Part shown: piece after piece, positions 1-13,445 of the stretch
Position numbering within the stretch: the stretch's first letter is position 1
Layout of the letters: each line of letters starts with the position of its first letter
Assembly: GCA_963762545.1 (NCBI GenBank)
Contig: CAVXLC010000002.1
Span: forward strand, 1,240,001-1,304,000
Length of the DNA stretch: 64,000 nt
Direction of reading: 5' to 3'
From: JABFSM01 sp963762545
GTDB lineage: Bacteria; Gemmatimonadota; Gemmatimonadetes; Gemmatimonadales; GWC2-71-9
Position numbers and translations under genes: made by a program
The notes under the pieces: generated by a model
Seen by the model: the letters and a program-made list of their open reading frames with translations, nothing else
Database searches by the model: none
Told to the model about the DNA's origin: nothing

Positions 1-1085
1 TCGGACAGCTGCAGCTCGGTGAACGCCAGCCGGCTGGTTTCGGTCCCGGGGTGAATGCTGTGGAACAGCGCCGGAAAGATCAGCCCGACCACCGCCAGCG
101 CCAGCATGGCGGAGCTCATGCCGGCGGCGGTGCGGTTGAAGCGCAGGATCGGGGCCTTGACGCCTCCCACCACGAGCGACAATCCGAGGATCAGGAGCAG
201 GTTTCCCAGGATGCTGCCGGTGATCGAGGCCTTGACCAGATCCACCAGCCCGGCACGGAGCGCCACGATCGCGATGATCAGCTCGGCGGCATTGCCGAAC
301 GTCGCGTTGAGGAGGCCGCCGATCGTCGGTCCGGTTTGCTCGGCGATCTGCTCGGTGGCTTCGCCCATCAGCCCGGCCAGCGGCAGCACCGCGAGGCATG
401 CGGTGACAAAGAGCAGCAGCGGGGAGGCGTGCTGCCAGTTCAGGACCACGCTGGCGGGAACGGCCAGGAGCAGGAGCAGCACGGGAGAGAATCTCCGGCT
501 GCCTCCGCGCCGCTTCGGGCGGGAGCGGTCCAGGTGGGGTGGCAACCGCCGCTCGCTCCGCGGCGGCTCCTCGTCGGAGGGTGCGCTCTCCAGCGGAGCC
601 GGACGGCGGTCCCGCTTGCCCCGGGTCGGATCGGGGACAGGTGCGGGCCGGTCCGGGCGGGCCTGCTTCGGCTGGTGAGGCTTCGGGGCCCTGGGGGGAC
701 GCCCGGGCTCGGCGGCCTTCCGGAGTTCCTGGAGGTTTACGCCCCGGCGGCTCAGGACGCTGGCCACCCGGCCCTTCGGCGCGCGCAGCAGCACGGCGAG
801 CAGGTTCCCGTCGGCGCGCTCGGCGTCGGCCACGGCGCGCTCGGCAAACCGGCTCATGGGTGGCGGCGCCGAACCTCCCGCCTCCGCGACGGGAAGCCCG
901 CTCAACAGCTCCTCGGCCAGGCCGTCCAGCGACACACCGGCGGTTGCCAGCGCCCGAGCGGCGACGCCCTCGGGCTCGGTGAGCGCGGCGGCCAGCAGAT
1001 GCTCGGTGCCGACGAACGCATGGTTGGCCGCGGTGGCGGCCCGCCGTGCCGTCTCGACGACTCGCGAGATGTCCGGTGCGCTCAC
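1..1085 (-). CDS. Clp N-domain fused to Ca2+/H+ antiporter (partial)
   Basis: The gene begins at GTG 1085, overlapping the stop of the Trm112-like gene (GTGA), and runs off the left edge with 361 residues visible. Residues about 1-125 hold two Clp-N type repeats: AFVGTEHLLAAALTEPEGV near 23-41, and a weaker second copy at about 79-123. A basic, proline-rich linker of about 75 residues follows (125-200). From about residue 200 the protein is membrane-spanning, with the alpha-repeat signature of CaCA/Cax antiporters (GGLLNATFGNAAELI near 256-270, then GSILGNLLLILG). I followed the frame codon by codon through the linker and found no stop or frameshift, so this is one polypeptide. The Cax half should exchange Ca2+ for H+ across the inner membrane. 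The Clp-N half normally binds adaptors or damaged protein in ClpA/ClpC, but no ATPase module is visible. The C-terminus is missing from the window. Confidence 0.85.
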   Translation of the reverse strand, partial: MSAPDISRVVETARRAATAANHAFVGTEHLLAAALTEPEGVAARALATAGVSLDGLAEELLSGLPVAEAGGSAPPPMSRFAERAVADAERADGNLLAVLLRAPKGRVASVLSRRGVNLQELRKAAEPGRPPRAPKPHQPKQARPDRPAPVPDPTRGKRDRRPAPLESAPSDEEPPRSERRLPPHLDRSRPKRRGGSRRFSPVLLLLLAVPASVVLNWQHASPLLLFVTACLAVLPLAGLMGEATEQIAEQTGPTIGGLLNATFGNAAELIIAIVALRAGLVDLVKASITGSILGNLLLILGLSLVVGGVKAPILRFNRTAAGMSSAMLALAVVGLIFPALFHSIHPGTETSRLAFTELQLS

Positions 1086-1249
1086 ACCGGCTTCGCCTCG
1101 TCGATCAGCATGATCGGGATGTCGTCTTCGATGGGATAGGCCAGGCGGCAGGCGGGGCAGACCAGCACCCCTTCGGCGGGCCGATAGTCGAGATCGCCCT
1201 TGCACTTGGGACAGACCAGGATTTCGAGCAGCTCGGGGGCCAGCGTCAT
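1082..1249 (-). CDS. Trm112-like zinc-ribbon protein
   Basis: This is a 55-residue protein starting at ATG 1249, which overlaps the era stop (ATGA). Two CxxC pairs (CPKC and CPAC, at residues 13-16 and 31-34) form a small zinc ribbon, and the tail reads YPIEDDIPIMLIDEA. This is the pattern of the Trm112/UPF0434 family. In bacteria these proteins sit next to lipid A, era or methyltransferase genes, and some partner with methyltransferases. The exact role here is not determinable from sequence. The length matches the family, and position between era and the antiporter suggests cotranscription. Confidence 0.85.
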   Translation of the reverse strand: MTLAPELLEILVCPKCKGDLDYRPAEGVLVCPACRLAYPIEDDIPIMLIDEAKPV

Positions 1250-2118
1250 GGGCGCTCCGCGGGAAGGTCGGGGAATCCGAATCGGGCGAGCTGGGCCGGG
1301 TCGCGGCGCCATTTCGGAAGCACGCTCACCCAGGTATCGAGATACACGCGCCGGCCCAGCAGCTGTTCGAGCCGGCGGCGCGCGTGGGTGCCGATCGCCT
1401 TCAGCGTGCGGCCACCTTCGCCAATCAGAATGCGTTTCTGGGTCTCGCGCTCGACGAAGAGCGACGCACGAATGTACACCGGATCGGTCGCCTCGCGGAA
1501 CTCCTCGATCTCGGCGGCGAAGGCGTACGGCAGCTCGTCGTCGAGATGGAGGAACGCGGCTTCCCGCAGGAATTCCGTGGCGAAGAATCGGGTCGGCTGG
1601 GTGCCGAGGTCGTCCGCGGCGTAGGCGAATTCCCGCTCCGGCAGGTGGGCCACGATGGCGGTGAGGAGCTGGTCGATGCCCATCCCGGTCCCGGCGGAGA
1701 CGACGATGGCTTCGCTCGCCAGCTGGGCGAGCCGGGGCGGGGCGAGCAGATCGCCCTTGGTGTACACCACGATGACCGGTGCCCGGGGCGGCGCGTCGAG
1801 TCCCGCCATGCGGGTGAAGTCGGGCGCGGGCGCGTCCGGCGCGGGGTGGAGATAGAGGATCACGTCGGCCTGGCGCACGCCTTCCAGCGCGAGGGCCCGC
1901 ATCCGGGCCTGGAGAGCGTACTCGGGATCGAGGAGGCCGGGCAGGTCGTGAAAGACGAACTGGACCTCGCCCTCGGTGCGGAGTCCGGTGACCGGCAGCC
2001 GGGTGGCCTGGGCCTTGGCGCTGACCAGGGCCAGGTGCTCGCCGACCAAGGTATTGAGGAGCGAGGATTTGCCGACGTTGGGTTTGCCGGCGAGGGCGAT
2101 GTGGCCGGACTTGGTCAT
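1246..2118 (-). CDS. era: GTPase Era
   Basis: This 290-residue GTPase has an N-terminal G domain and a C-terminal KH domain. The P-loop is GKPNVGKSS (residues 11-19), G3 is DLPG, G4 is TKGD instead of the usual NKxD, and G5 is SAGTG. The KH part contains ILIGEGGRTLKAIG followed by ARRRLEQLLGRRVYL, as in Era. Era binds the 3' end of 16S rRNA and helps 30S assembly at the inner membrane. The G2 segment (QATRLPV) and the G4 motif are slightly divergent, but the length and domain order are standard. It heads the short minus-strand operon era, Trm112-like, Clp-N/Cax. Confidence 0.93.
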   Translation of the reverse strand: MTKSGHIALAGKPNVGKSSLLNTLVGEHLALVSAKAQATRLPVTGLRTEGEVQFVFHDLPGLLDPEYALQARMRALALEGVRQADVILYLHPAPDAPAPDFTRMAGLDAPPRAPVIVVYTKGDLLAPPRLAQLASEAIVVSAGTGMGIDQLLTAIVAHLPEREFAYAADDLGTQPTRFFATEFLREAAFLHLDDELPYAFAAEIEEFREATDPVYIRASLFVERETQKRILIGEGGRTLKAIGTHARRRLEQLLGRRVYLDTWVSVLPKWRRDPAQLARFGFPDLPAERP

Positions 2119-2253
2119 ACCAAGAAGCTAGCTGGACGGTGAGGACGATGAGGACAAGCCGGGCCGGCTTCCATTGTCCCCCCTTCCGGCTTTGCACACC
2201 GTGGCCTACCGTTGAGACGGTGACTCGACCCTACTCCCTTCCGGAGCGTTTCC

Positions 2254-3693
2254 TTGCCTCTCAAGCTGGGCGCGTTGTTGTCGTGGAGGCTTCTCGGCGT
2301 CGCTGCACTGGCGGCGGCGTGCGGGACCACTTCGACGTCCGGCCCGCAGCCAGCGGTTCGTCTCGTATTCGTGGATCAACCGGACTCGGTCCCCGCGGGT
2401 AACCCGATCCGACCCCTGCGCGTCTCGGTCCAGGATGCCCACGGCAACCCGGTCGCCGAGCCGGCGCGGGTGGTTACGGTGAGTCTCGTTCCGGGCACCG
2501 GACCGGGAGTACTGGGAGGCTCTCCCACCGCCACGGCCATTGCCGGGACGGCCACCTTTACGGCACTCACCGTCAGTGTGCCTGGCTCGCACTATCGGCT
2601 TACGGCGACGTCCCCGGGGCTAACCGCCAGCGAAACCAATCCGTTCGTAGCGGCGCTTCATTTCACCTCGCTGCGTTCGGGCGGAAACGACAGTTGTGGA
2701 ATCGCGTCGGGCGCGCTGTACTGCTGGGGCGAGCACGGCGCACTCCTCTCCGGCACTGGGACCGGGTCGACCACTCTACCCACCCGGCGCGAGAGTCCGC
2801 CCTCGTTCGCGGACGGGTTCCTCGCGATGGGCAAGGGAAATATTTGTGTACAGACCGGCATCGACATGTATTGCTGGGGCGCCGGTTTCGGCAATTCGTC
2901 GCCGGCTCTCCTGCCCGGCGGACATCTATTCGCCCGCTTCCAGGTGTCTGCGCACGCATGCGGATACGAGGGGGGAGGCCTGGTATGGTGCTGGGGGGCC
3001 AACCAGGACGGGCAACTCGGTCACGGAACCGTGGGAGGGCCGGAACCCATTCCTGCGCTGGTCGCCGGCAACATCAATGGTTTCAACGTCACCGTCGGCG
3101 CGGCGCATGGCTGTGCGCAGGGCGACCCAAACGGCACAGCTTACTGCTGGGGCGGCAATGCGGAGGGCCAGCTCGGCAACGGCAGCCTGGTCTCGTCGTC
3201 GGTTCCCGTGGCGGTTCAGACTTCGCTCCGGTTCCTCGCTATCGACGCGGGGGGTGAGTTCACCTGCGGGTGGACCGCGGCGCGGGCCACCTACTGTTGG
3301 GGGCGGAACGACGAGCTCCAATTGGGAAACCCCCAGGCCGGGCTTCGCAGCACCACGCCGGTGTTGGTGGGAGGCGATCTGGCGGTCACCGCACTCTATC
3401 TGGGCGTGGCGCACGCCTGTATGACCCTGGGATCCGGTGAAGCGTATTGCTGGGGCAGGAATGCACACGGCGAGCTGGGCGCGGGCGCGAGCGGGCCGGC
3501 GAGCGGCATCCCGGTCAAGGTGAAGGCCATCGGGCACGAGGTATTCGAGGCGCTGGCGCCGGGCGACAGCCACACCTGTGCGCTGACCACAAGTGGTTTG
3601 GTCTACTGCTGGGGCGCCAATGCGCAGGGCCAGCTCGGGAATGGGACGACGACTCCGAGCGTTGGTCCGGTGATGGTGCTGCCGCCACCCTGA
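2254..3693 (+). CDS. RCC1-repeat lipoprotein
   Basis: This 479-residue plus-strand gene starts at TTG 2254, with a GGAG element about 8 nt upstream. The signal peptide ends in a lipobox, LAAAC, with the lipidated Cys at residue 23. Residues about 35-130 look like an Ig/invasin-type beta domain (DAHGNPVAEPARVVTVSL). The remainder contains seven CWG-containing repeats, four or five of them with the G(Q/E)LG(N/A)G ending typical of RCC1/BNR-like propellers. It should be an outer-membrane-anchored, surface-exposed beta-propeller. Such proteins are common and of unknown function in Gemmatimonadota and Myxobacteria. It converges on the rRNA operon, with a shared terminator between them. Confidence 0.85.
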   Translation: MPLKLGALLSWRLLGVAALAAACGTTSTSGPQPAVRLVFVDQPDSVPAGNPIRPLRVSVQDAHGNPVAEPARVVTVSLVPGTGPGVLGGSPTATAIAGTATFTALTVSVPGSHYRLTATSPGLTASETNPFVAALHFTSLRSGGNDSCGIASGALYCWGEHGALLSGTGTGSTTLPTRRESPPSFADGFLAMGKGNICVQTGIDMYCWGAGFGNSSPALLPGGHLFARFQVSAHACGYEGGGLVWCWGANQDGQLGHGTVGGPEPIPALVAGNINGFNVTVGAAHGCAQGDPNGTAYCWGGNAEGQLGNGSLVSSSVPVAVQTSLRFLAIDAGGEFTCGWTAARATYCWGRNDELQLGNPQAGLRSTTPVLVGGDLAVTALYLGVAHACMTLGSGEAYCWGRNAHGELGAGASGPASGIPVKVKAIGHEVFEALAPGDSHTCALTTSGLVYCWGANAQGQLGNGTTTPSVGPVMVLPPP

Positions 3694-3712
3694 GGACCGC
3701 AGGGCGGGCAAC

Positions 3713-3741
3713 AAAAAGCCCGAGCTCTGGTGAGCTCGGGC
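3713..3741. terminator. Bidirectional intrinsic terminator
   Basis: A perfect 10-bp stem (GCCCGAGCTC at 3718-3727, GAGCTCGGGC at 3732-3741) with a TGGT loop. Read on the minus strand it is followed by TTTTTGTT, so it terminates the rRNA operon just after 5S. Read on the plus strand it follows the RCC1 gene and ends in a weaker CCTTTGATT tract. Confidence 0.88.
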
Positions 3742-3756
3742 CCTTTGATTGGGAAT

Positions 3757-3874
3757 GGCTGGCGACGGCCTACTCTCCCACGATCTCGCAATCGTAGTAC
3801 CATCGGCGCTGCGGGGCTTAACGACCGTGTTCGGAATGGGAACGGGTGTGGCCCCCGCGCGCTAGTCGACAGCC
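3757..3874 (-). rRNA. rrf: 5S ribosomal RNA
   Basis: About 118 nt containing the conserved 5S core (CCCATTCCGAACACGG when read on the minus strand) and complementary ends (GGCTG at the 5' end, CAGCC at the 3' end). It lies 125 nt downstream of the 23S gene and directly before the terminator. The ends are estimated from the terminal helix. Confidence 0.93.
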
Positions 3875-3897
3875 AATTCTTGAGGATTCAGGAGTCA

Positions 3898-3949
3898 GGA
3901 TTGAGGATCGAGGGGTATGCCTCGATGCTCAATGCTCATTCCTCAATCC
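3898..3949 (-). repeat. Imperfect hairpin in 23S-5S spacer
   Basis: The 125-nt spacer between 23S and 5S holds an imperfect inverted repeat: GGATTGAGGATCGAGG (3898-3913) faces a CCTCGATGCTCA...CCTCAATCC arm ending at 3949. Several short TGAGGAT-like direct repeats are also present. It probably forms a processing stem in the rRNA precursor. I see no tRNA or ORF in this spacer. Confidence 0.5.
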
Positions 3950-3999
3950 GAAGAATGGCAACTGAAGGTTCGGATGATGAAGCGAGGAACATATTGGAA

Positions 4000-6952
<2,953 letters not shown>

Positions 6953-7017
6953 AAATCGTTGGTGCTGTTCACATCTGTGTCGATGTGGATTCCTTACAAC
7001 ATCATCCGATCCCTCAA

Positions 7018-7029
7018 TTGTCAAAGAGC
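7018..7029 (-). promoter_or_regulatory. boxA-like antitermination site in ITS
   Basis: The 16S-23S spacer (6953-7128, 176 nt) contains GCTCTTTGACAA on the minus strand. It is an exact copy of the leader site and closely resembles the E. coli rrn boxA, which loads the NusB/NusE antitermination complex. E. coli also has one boxA in the leader and one in the spacer. The spacer holds no tRNA gene that I can fold. The rest is a CACATCGACACAGATGTG hairpin and purine/pyrimidine flanks, probably RNase III stems. Confidence 0.65.
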
Positions 7030-7126
7030 GAAGCCAAGTGAGTGCGAACGGGAGGGGACTGGAGTGCGGGCGACACCAGAGAACTTTCGCGCGACCAGGC
7101 AAGCCCGGCCGGCTACTCGTTGCTCC

Positions 7127-8640
<1,514 letters not shown>

Positions 8641-8787
8641 GTTCAATACAGCTCGAAGATCGAACAACTGGATGTTCTCAGTCGTCCGAATCACAGATTC
8701 AGAGTATGTGTGTCCTCCCCGCGACGGCTCTGAGTCGTCACGGATCGAAGGACCCGCACTCCATATCCTGATTCCCGTTCGCATCAC

Positions 8788-8799
8788 TTGTCAAAGAGC
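8788..8799 (-). promoter_or_regulatory. boxA-like antitermination site in rrn leader
   Basis: GCTCTTTGACAA on the minus strand, about 40 nt downstream of the -10 element and 150 nt before 16S. It is identical to the copy in the spacer, so both 16S and 23S are preceded by the same element. Confidence 0.65.
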
Positions 8800-8837
8800 G
8801 TAATTCGTCCTGCGCCCCATTACTACGGGAGCCCTCA

Positions 8838-8866
8838 ATGGTAAACCGGGCTCCCGACTCAGTCAA
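8838..8866 (-). promoter_or_regulatory. rRNA operon promoter
   Basis: A sigma-70-type promoter on the minus strand: -35 TTGACT (8866-8861), a 17-bp spacer, -10 TACCAT (8843-8838). It implies a leader of about 190 nt before 16S with boxA inside it. There is no obvious A/T-rich UP element upstream. Confidence 0.75.
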
Positions 8867-8940
8867 GTCCGGATTCCGGCACCCATCTCCAGTCCCGACT
8901 TCAAGTTCCGACGCTGGAATGGGGTCCACTCGGGAGGCCG

Positions 8941-8968
8941 AATGTAATGAGGTGTCCCCGGAACGCAA
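8941..8968 (-). promoter_or_regulatory. Possible upstream rrn promoter
   Basis: A weaker second candidate on the minus strand: TTGCGT (8968-8963), a 16-bp spacer, TACATT (8946-8941). If real, it gives tandem rrn promoters, as in many bacteria. The 200 nt between hyfI and the main promoter hold no gene or clear terminator that I can see. Confidence 0.35.
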
Positions 8969-9065
8969 GGGAGCCAGCCCGAGCCACCCCACGGCAGGGC
9001 CACGATGCGGAAAATGCGGCTGGGACGTGGTTTAGGCCCAGCGACCTAGACCCGGTTCTCAGCCC

Positions 9066-9854
9066 TTACTCTGCCGACCGGCCGCGGGTTCCGTCCTCGA
9101 GGCGTCCCATCAGGCGCAACAGGCCGTCCAGCACAGTGAGGGGATGCGGCGGGCACCCCGGCACCCACAGGTCCACCGGCAGGTCCGCCGGCACGCCATT
9201 CCCCACCTCAGGACTCCCGCGGAAGGGGCCGCCATTGATGGCGCAGGCGCCGACCGCGATCACCAGGCGAGGATCCGGGATGGCGTCGTACACGCGAGAG
9301 ACCGCCTCCCGCATGTTCCGGCTGACCGCGCCACTGACGACCATCCCGTCCGCATGCCGAGGACTGGCGACGAACTGGATCCCGAACCGGGCGAGATCGA
9401 ACACCACGTTGCCCAGCGCCACCAGCTCCGCCTCGCACCCGTTGCAGCTGCCCGCCGCGACCGATCGCAGCCGGAGGGATCGGCCGAACAGGCGCCGCAT
9501 GCGCCCGTCGAGCGCCTGGGCCAGCTCGATCTCCCCGTCCGACGTCACCAGCGCTTCCCGGGTCCGGGTCGCCAGGCGGTGGTCCGCGGAAAAACGGATC
9601 GCGCCATGGGGACAGGCCAGCGCCTCCTCCGGAGCATAGAGACTGGCGCCGACATCGAGCGCGGGGCGGCCGTCCGGGTCTCGCACCAGGAGCTCGGTCG
9701 GCAGGGACGCCTGACATTCGCGGCAGCCGTCCGCGCAGCGCGCCGCGTCGAGAAGGGGCCGGCCCCGGAATCGCTCGGGAAATTCCACGGCCCCCTCCGG
9801 AAACGACGAGGTCCGGGTGCCCTGCTGGAGGCGGGTCCTCAGGAATTCAAGCAT
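9066..9854 (-). CDS. Ehr/hydrogenase-4-type small subunit (NuoB-like)
   Basis: A 262-residue Fe-S protein, last in the Ehr operon. The C-terminal half is NuoB/HyfI-like and keeps all four ligands for the proximal 4Fe4S cluster: Cys137 and Cys140 (GSCNGCE), Cys204 (GACAING) and Cys234 (PGCPPHP). The N-terminal extension carries Cys40, Cys44, Cys47 and a CPHGAI Cys81, a pattern suggesting one more 4Fe4S cluster. It should receive electrons on the cytoplasmic side and pair with the NuoD-like subunit upstream. Its ATG overlaps the hyfG stop (TGATG). The reading frame is intact, unlike the two genes before it. Confidence 0.85.
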   Translation of the reverse strand: MLEFLRTRLQQGTRTSSFPEGAVEFPERFRGRPLLDAARCADGCRECQASLPTELLVRDPDGRPALDVGASLYAPEEALACPHGAIRFSADHRLATRTREALVTSDGEIELAQALDGRMRRLFGRSLRLRSVAAGSCNGCEAELVALGNVVFDLARFGIQFVASPRHADGMVVSGAVSRNMREAVSRVYDAIPDPRLVIAVGACAINGGPFRGSPEVGNGVPADLPVDLWVPGCPPHPLTVLDGLLRLMGRLEDGTRGRSAE

Positions 9855-11371
9855 CAGAGATCATGCCCCGCGTACGAGAGGTTGAAGCTCTTGTTGCAGA
9901 GCGGGAAATCCGAGATCTGATTGCCGGGCATGGCCGCCGCCAGCGGCGGGCCAGTTGTGGAACGACGGGTCCACGACCTTGTGGCGGCGAATCCGGCCGT
10001 CGGGACCGCTGACGCAGACATGCACGATCTCGCCGCGCCAGCCTTCGCTCATGGCGACGACCAGCTCGTCGGGATGGAGGGCGCCGCATTCCACCCGGAT
10101 GGCTCCCTTGGGCAGGCCGGCCAATTGCTCGATCACAAAGTCGAGTGAGCGCTGCACCTCGACCCAGCGCACCAGGGTACGGGCCAGCACGTCGCCGGCC
10201 CAGGCGGTCGAGACCGGCATGTGGGCAAAGCGGAAGAGCTCGTAGGGGTGATCGTGGCGCACGTCCCGGCGAATGTCACAGGCCCGGGCGACCGGCCCGA
10301 CGACGCCAAGCCGGAGGCCGGCCGTCGCGGAGCAGCTTCCCCACTCCCTCCAGACGGGCCTGCACCGACGCATTGGTGAGCATGAGATCGGCGACCGGAG
10401 TCAGCTCCCCCCGGAGGCGTTCCAGGCGATCAGTGAGCTCGGCGACGAGGTCCGGCGTCAGGTCGAAGAGCGTCCCGCCCGGGCGGACGAGCCCGCGGCC
10501 ATAGCGGTTGCCGCTGATGCGTCATCAGGACGTTCAGGCATTCGCCGCGCATCCGGCCGAAATAGGCCGCCGCCGGCTGGTAGGCGATGTCGCCCGCAAT
10601 CGCGCCGAGGTCGCCGATGTGATTGGCCAGCCGTTCGAGCTCCAGGGCGATCCCTCGAATGGCCTGGGCGCGGGGCGTCTTTCGAGCACGAGCCAGCGCC
10701 TCGAGCGTGCTGCAGTAGGCGCCGGCATGCCCGATGACCGTGTCTCCCGCGATGGACTCGGCGACCAGTACCGCCCGGGGCCGGTCCAGGCGCTCGAGCA
10801 GGCGCTCCACCCCCCGGTGCTGGTATCCGAGCATGATCTCGAGGTGGAGCACCTCCTCGCCATAGGCCTGAAACCGGAAGTGGCCGGGCTCGATGATGCC
10901 GGCGTGCACCGGCCCGACCGCGACCTCGTGCACGGATCCTGGCCCTCGACCGGTGGAAAGGGATAGCGCTCGCGATCGTACCCCTCCGCCGCCGGGGTAT
11001 CGGCGGGGTGATCGGGTGGATGGCGGCGGACCGGCTTCAGATCGGGATGCCCCACCGGCATCACGCCGCATTGCTCGGCCAGCTCCCGCTCGAAGTAGGC
11101 CGCTTCGGGACAGTCGGGGGTGAGCGCCGGGTAGCGATCGGTGACGACCGTGCTGGTGGCGCCCAGCTCGCCGCGCTGATCATCGGCGAGGATCGCGATG
11201 ATGCGGGTAGCGCCGTGGGGTTCGGGCATGCCGAAGAACGCGGCGAGGCGCCAGCCGCCGGCCGACCGCCTCACCCACCGTTCGACGAAAGGCCTCGACC
11301 GGCTCCTCCGGAATGTGCCCGAGGGCAATCGCGCGGCGATTGCGCAGACCGAGCGCGTCGAATGCGCTCAT
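9854..11371 (-). pseudogene. Ehr large subunit (NuoC+NuoD-like), frameshifted
   Basis: This is a HyfG/HycE-like gene of about 505 codons. It has a NuoC-like N-terminus, then a NuoD-like body (GPVHAGIIEPGHFRF) and an end reading DFPLCNKSFNLSYAGHDL. Five frame changes interrupt it, near 11260, 10937, 10519, 10315 and 9943, four of them consistent with one extra base. All coding pieces remain well conserved, so either the sequence has errors or the decay is very recent. The NiFe-binding motifs are missing: the RxCGxC position reads ESIAGDT, and the C-terminal DPCxxC position reads SFNLSYAGHDL. That fits Ehr-type complexes rather than a true hydrogenase. Confidence 0.8.
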
Positions 11372-12800
11372 GGCGCCGAGCCTCCGAGCGCCCGGGCCGC
11401 CTCGCCGAGCACCGACGCGGAGCGGCGCCGGCAGGTAGAGACCCGAGCATCAGGACAATCGCCGCGAGCACCAGCGGTCCGCCGATCAGCGAGAAGCGAT
11501 TCGGCGGCGGGCTCGCCCGGCTCCGCCGGCTTCCCGTAGGCCACGTCGAGGATCATCTTCGCCATGCCCGACGAAGATGATGGCGAGCAGCACGATCATG
11601 ATCGACCGCGAGCCAGACGAATCCGCCACGAATCGCCGCGCCCAGGATGGTGAGTTCGCTGACGAAGAGTGCCGAAGGGTGGTGAGCCGGTCAACGCAAA
11701 CAGCCCGACGATGCAGCAGGACGCCGGTCCAGGGCGCCCGCCGCAGGACGCCGCGGATCGCGGTGGCCTCGGACGTCCGATAGAAGATCACCACGTTGCC
11801 GACCGCGAGGAACGTCGAGCCCCTTGGCCAGCCCGTTGTTGATCAGGTGGAGCATGGCTCCGTAGCTGCCCACGCCGCCGATGGCGAGCGCCAGCACCAG
11901 GATGCCCATGTGCTCGACGCTGGAATAGGCCAGCAGGCGCTTCAGGTCGGTCTGCCCGATGATGAACGCGGCGCTGACCACGATGGAGACGATGCCGATG
12001 GCGAGCAGCGGCGGCCGGATGAACTCCGACTGGCCCGCCGCCGTCATGATCGAGACCGCCCGCGCCAATCCGAGGAAGGCGCAACTGGTCAGCGCGCCCG
12101 CCATGAGCCCCGCGACGAGACTGGGCGCCTCGCCGTAGGTGTCCGGCTTCCAGGCGTGCAGCGGAGCCAGGCCCATCTTGGTGCCGTATCCGACGAGCAG
12201 GAAGATGAACGAGCCGCGCAGCAGGCCCGGCTGCAGGCTGCCGGCGTAGCGGACCAGGTCCTCGAGGATCAGGGGGCGGCCCTGCACCTGCGCGGAGGCC
12301 AGGAAGAAGGTGCCGAGCAGGGCCAGGCCGATGCCCACCGACGAGAGGACGAGATACTTCCAGACCGCCTCGAGGGAGCGCCGGTCGTGGCGATGGAACA
12401 CCAGCGGGGCGAGCGAGAGGGTCGTCGCCTCCATGCCGATCCAGACCAGCGCCAGGTGATGGGCCAGGGCCACCAGCGAGCCGGCGGCGAGGAATCCGAG
12501 CAGGCAGGTGACGAAGACCCGCCCGCCGCGCTGGCGTTCGAGGCGCAGGAATCCGAGCGCGTAGGTGGCGACGGCCAGGAACAGCACACTGATGATGGTC
12601 AGCACGGTCAGCCCGAGCGGATCGACGGCAAGCCACCCCCCCGCGGCGGCCAGGCCGGGCCGACGCCAGAGGAGGGCGACCCCGGCGGTGTGGAGCGCGG
12701 CGGTGCCGACCAGGAGCGCGTTCCGGGTCCGCGCGGCGGGCCCCAGGTAGGCCAGGAGGCCGGCCGCCACGGGCAGCAGAATGAGCAGGAAGAGCAGCAT
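11368..12800 (-). pseudogene. HyfF-like proton-channel subunit, frameshifted
   Basis: This membrane subunit is homologous to NuoL/M/N and HyfF. The first about 326 residues are intact and contain the antiporter core (FLLVGYGTKMGLAPLHAWKP, and LKRLLAYSSVEHMGILVLAL). After LINNGLAKG at about 11820 the frame changes eight times before the natural end at 11368, near 11820, 11713, 11669, 11605, 11566, 11496, 11441 and 11413. Each change is consistent with one inserted base. Spliced together, the pieces give a normal C-terminus ending ALGGSAP with the stop overlapping the next ATG. Its start overlaps the hyfE stop. Confidence 0.8.
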
Positions 12801-13438
12801 CAGTCCCGCAGTTCCGTCAGCCGGGTGGAGTCGAGCGAGTCGAATTCCCGGTTGATGTGGAACACCACGATGCCCATGATGAACACCCCGACGAAGATGT
12901 CCAAAAGCACTCCGATCTCGACCAGGAACGGCACCCGTTCGACCTGGCTCAGTCCGAACACGTAGATCCCGTTCTCGAGGATCAGGTAGCCGACGACCTG
13001 GGTGAGCGCCTTGCTGCGGGTGGTGAGCACGAGCAACCCGATCACCACGGTCGAGAGGGACACCGGCACCAGCACCCGGGTGGGGAGATCGGGGAGCGGG
13101 AGCCGGGGGGCGACGCTGAACGCCAGCGCCACCGCCACCGCGCCGAGCAGCATCGAGGCGGCGAATCCGATGAGCGGCTCGATCTCCCGCCGCACCGCGG
13201 CCTCGCGGATGGCGCGCGACAGGAGGTACGGCAGGAGGACCGCCTTCACCGCGAAGGTGCCGGCCGCGAGGCCCAGGATGTGGGGCGAAAACCCGGGATA
13301 CAGCGCGATGGGCAGCGCCGCCAGCAGCGCGCCCTGTACCGCGGTGGCGCGGATCGTCGCGCTCAGCCGGGTGGTTCCCAGCACCCAGAAATTCGTCAGC
13401 ACGACGAGGAGCAGGATGACGTCATGAAGCGGTTGCAC
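12800..13438 (-). CDS. HyfE-like membrane subunit
   Basis: A 212-residue hydrophobic protein with about six or seven membrane helices, matching the HyfE family (NuoK-like C-terminal part with SKALTQVVGYLILENGIYVF and LVEIGVLLDIFVGVFIMGIV). I chose GTG 13438 because it has a GAGG element just upstream and avoids overlapping hyfC. A longer frame from 13471 is possible. It should form part of the membrane arm between HyfC and HyfF. Confidence 0.85.
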   Translation of the reverse strand: MQPLHDVILLLVVLTNFWVLGTTRLSATIRATAVQGALLAALPIALYPGFSPHILGLAAGTFAVKAVLLPYLLSRAIREAAVRREIEPLIGFAASMLLGAVAVALAFSVAPRLPLPDLPTRVLVPVSLSTVVIGLLVLTTRSKALTQVVGYLILENGIYVFGLSQVERVPFLVEIGVLLDIFVGVFIMGIVVFHINREFDSLDSTRLTELRD

Positions 13439-13445
13439 GGGCGCC

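Noticed and set aside
8867..9065. Small gene between hyfI and the rRNA promoter
   Set aside because: Short frames there have no start with a ribosome-binding site and no recognisable composition.
9940..11822. Programmed frameshifting in hyfF/hyfG
   Set aside because: There are about 13 shifts with no repeated slippery motif, so programmed recoding is implausible.
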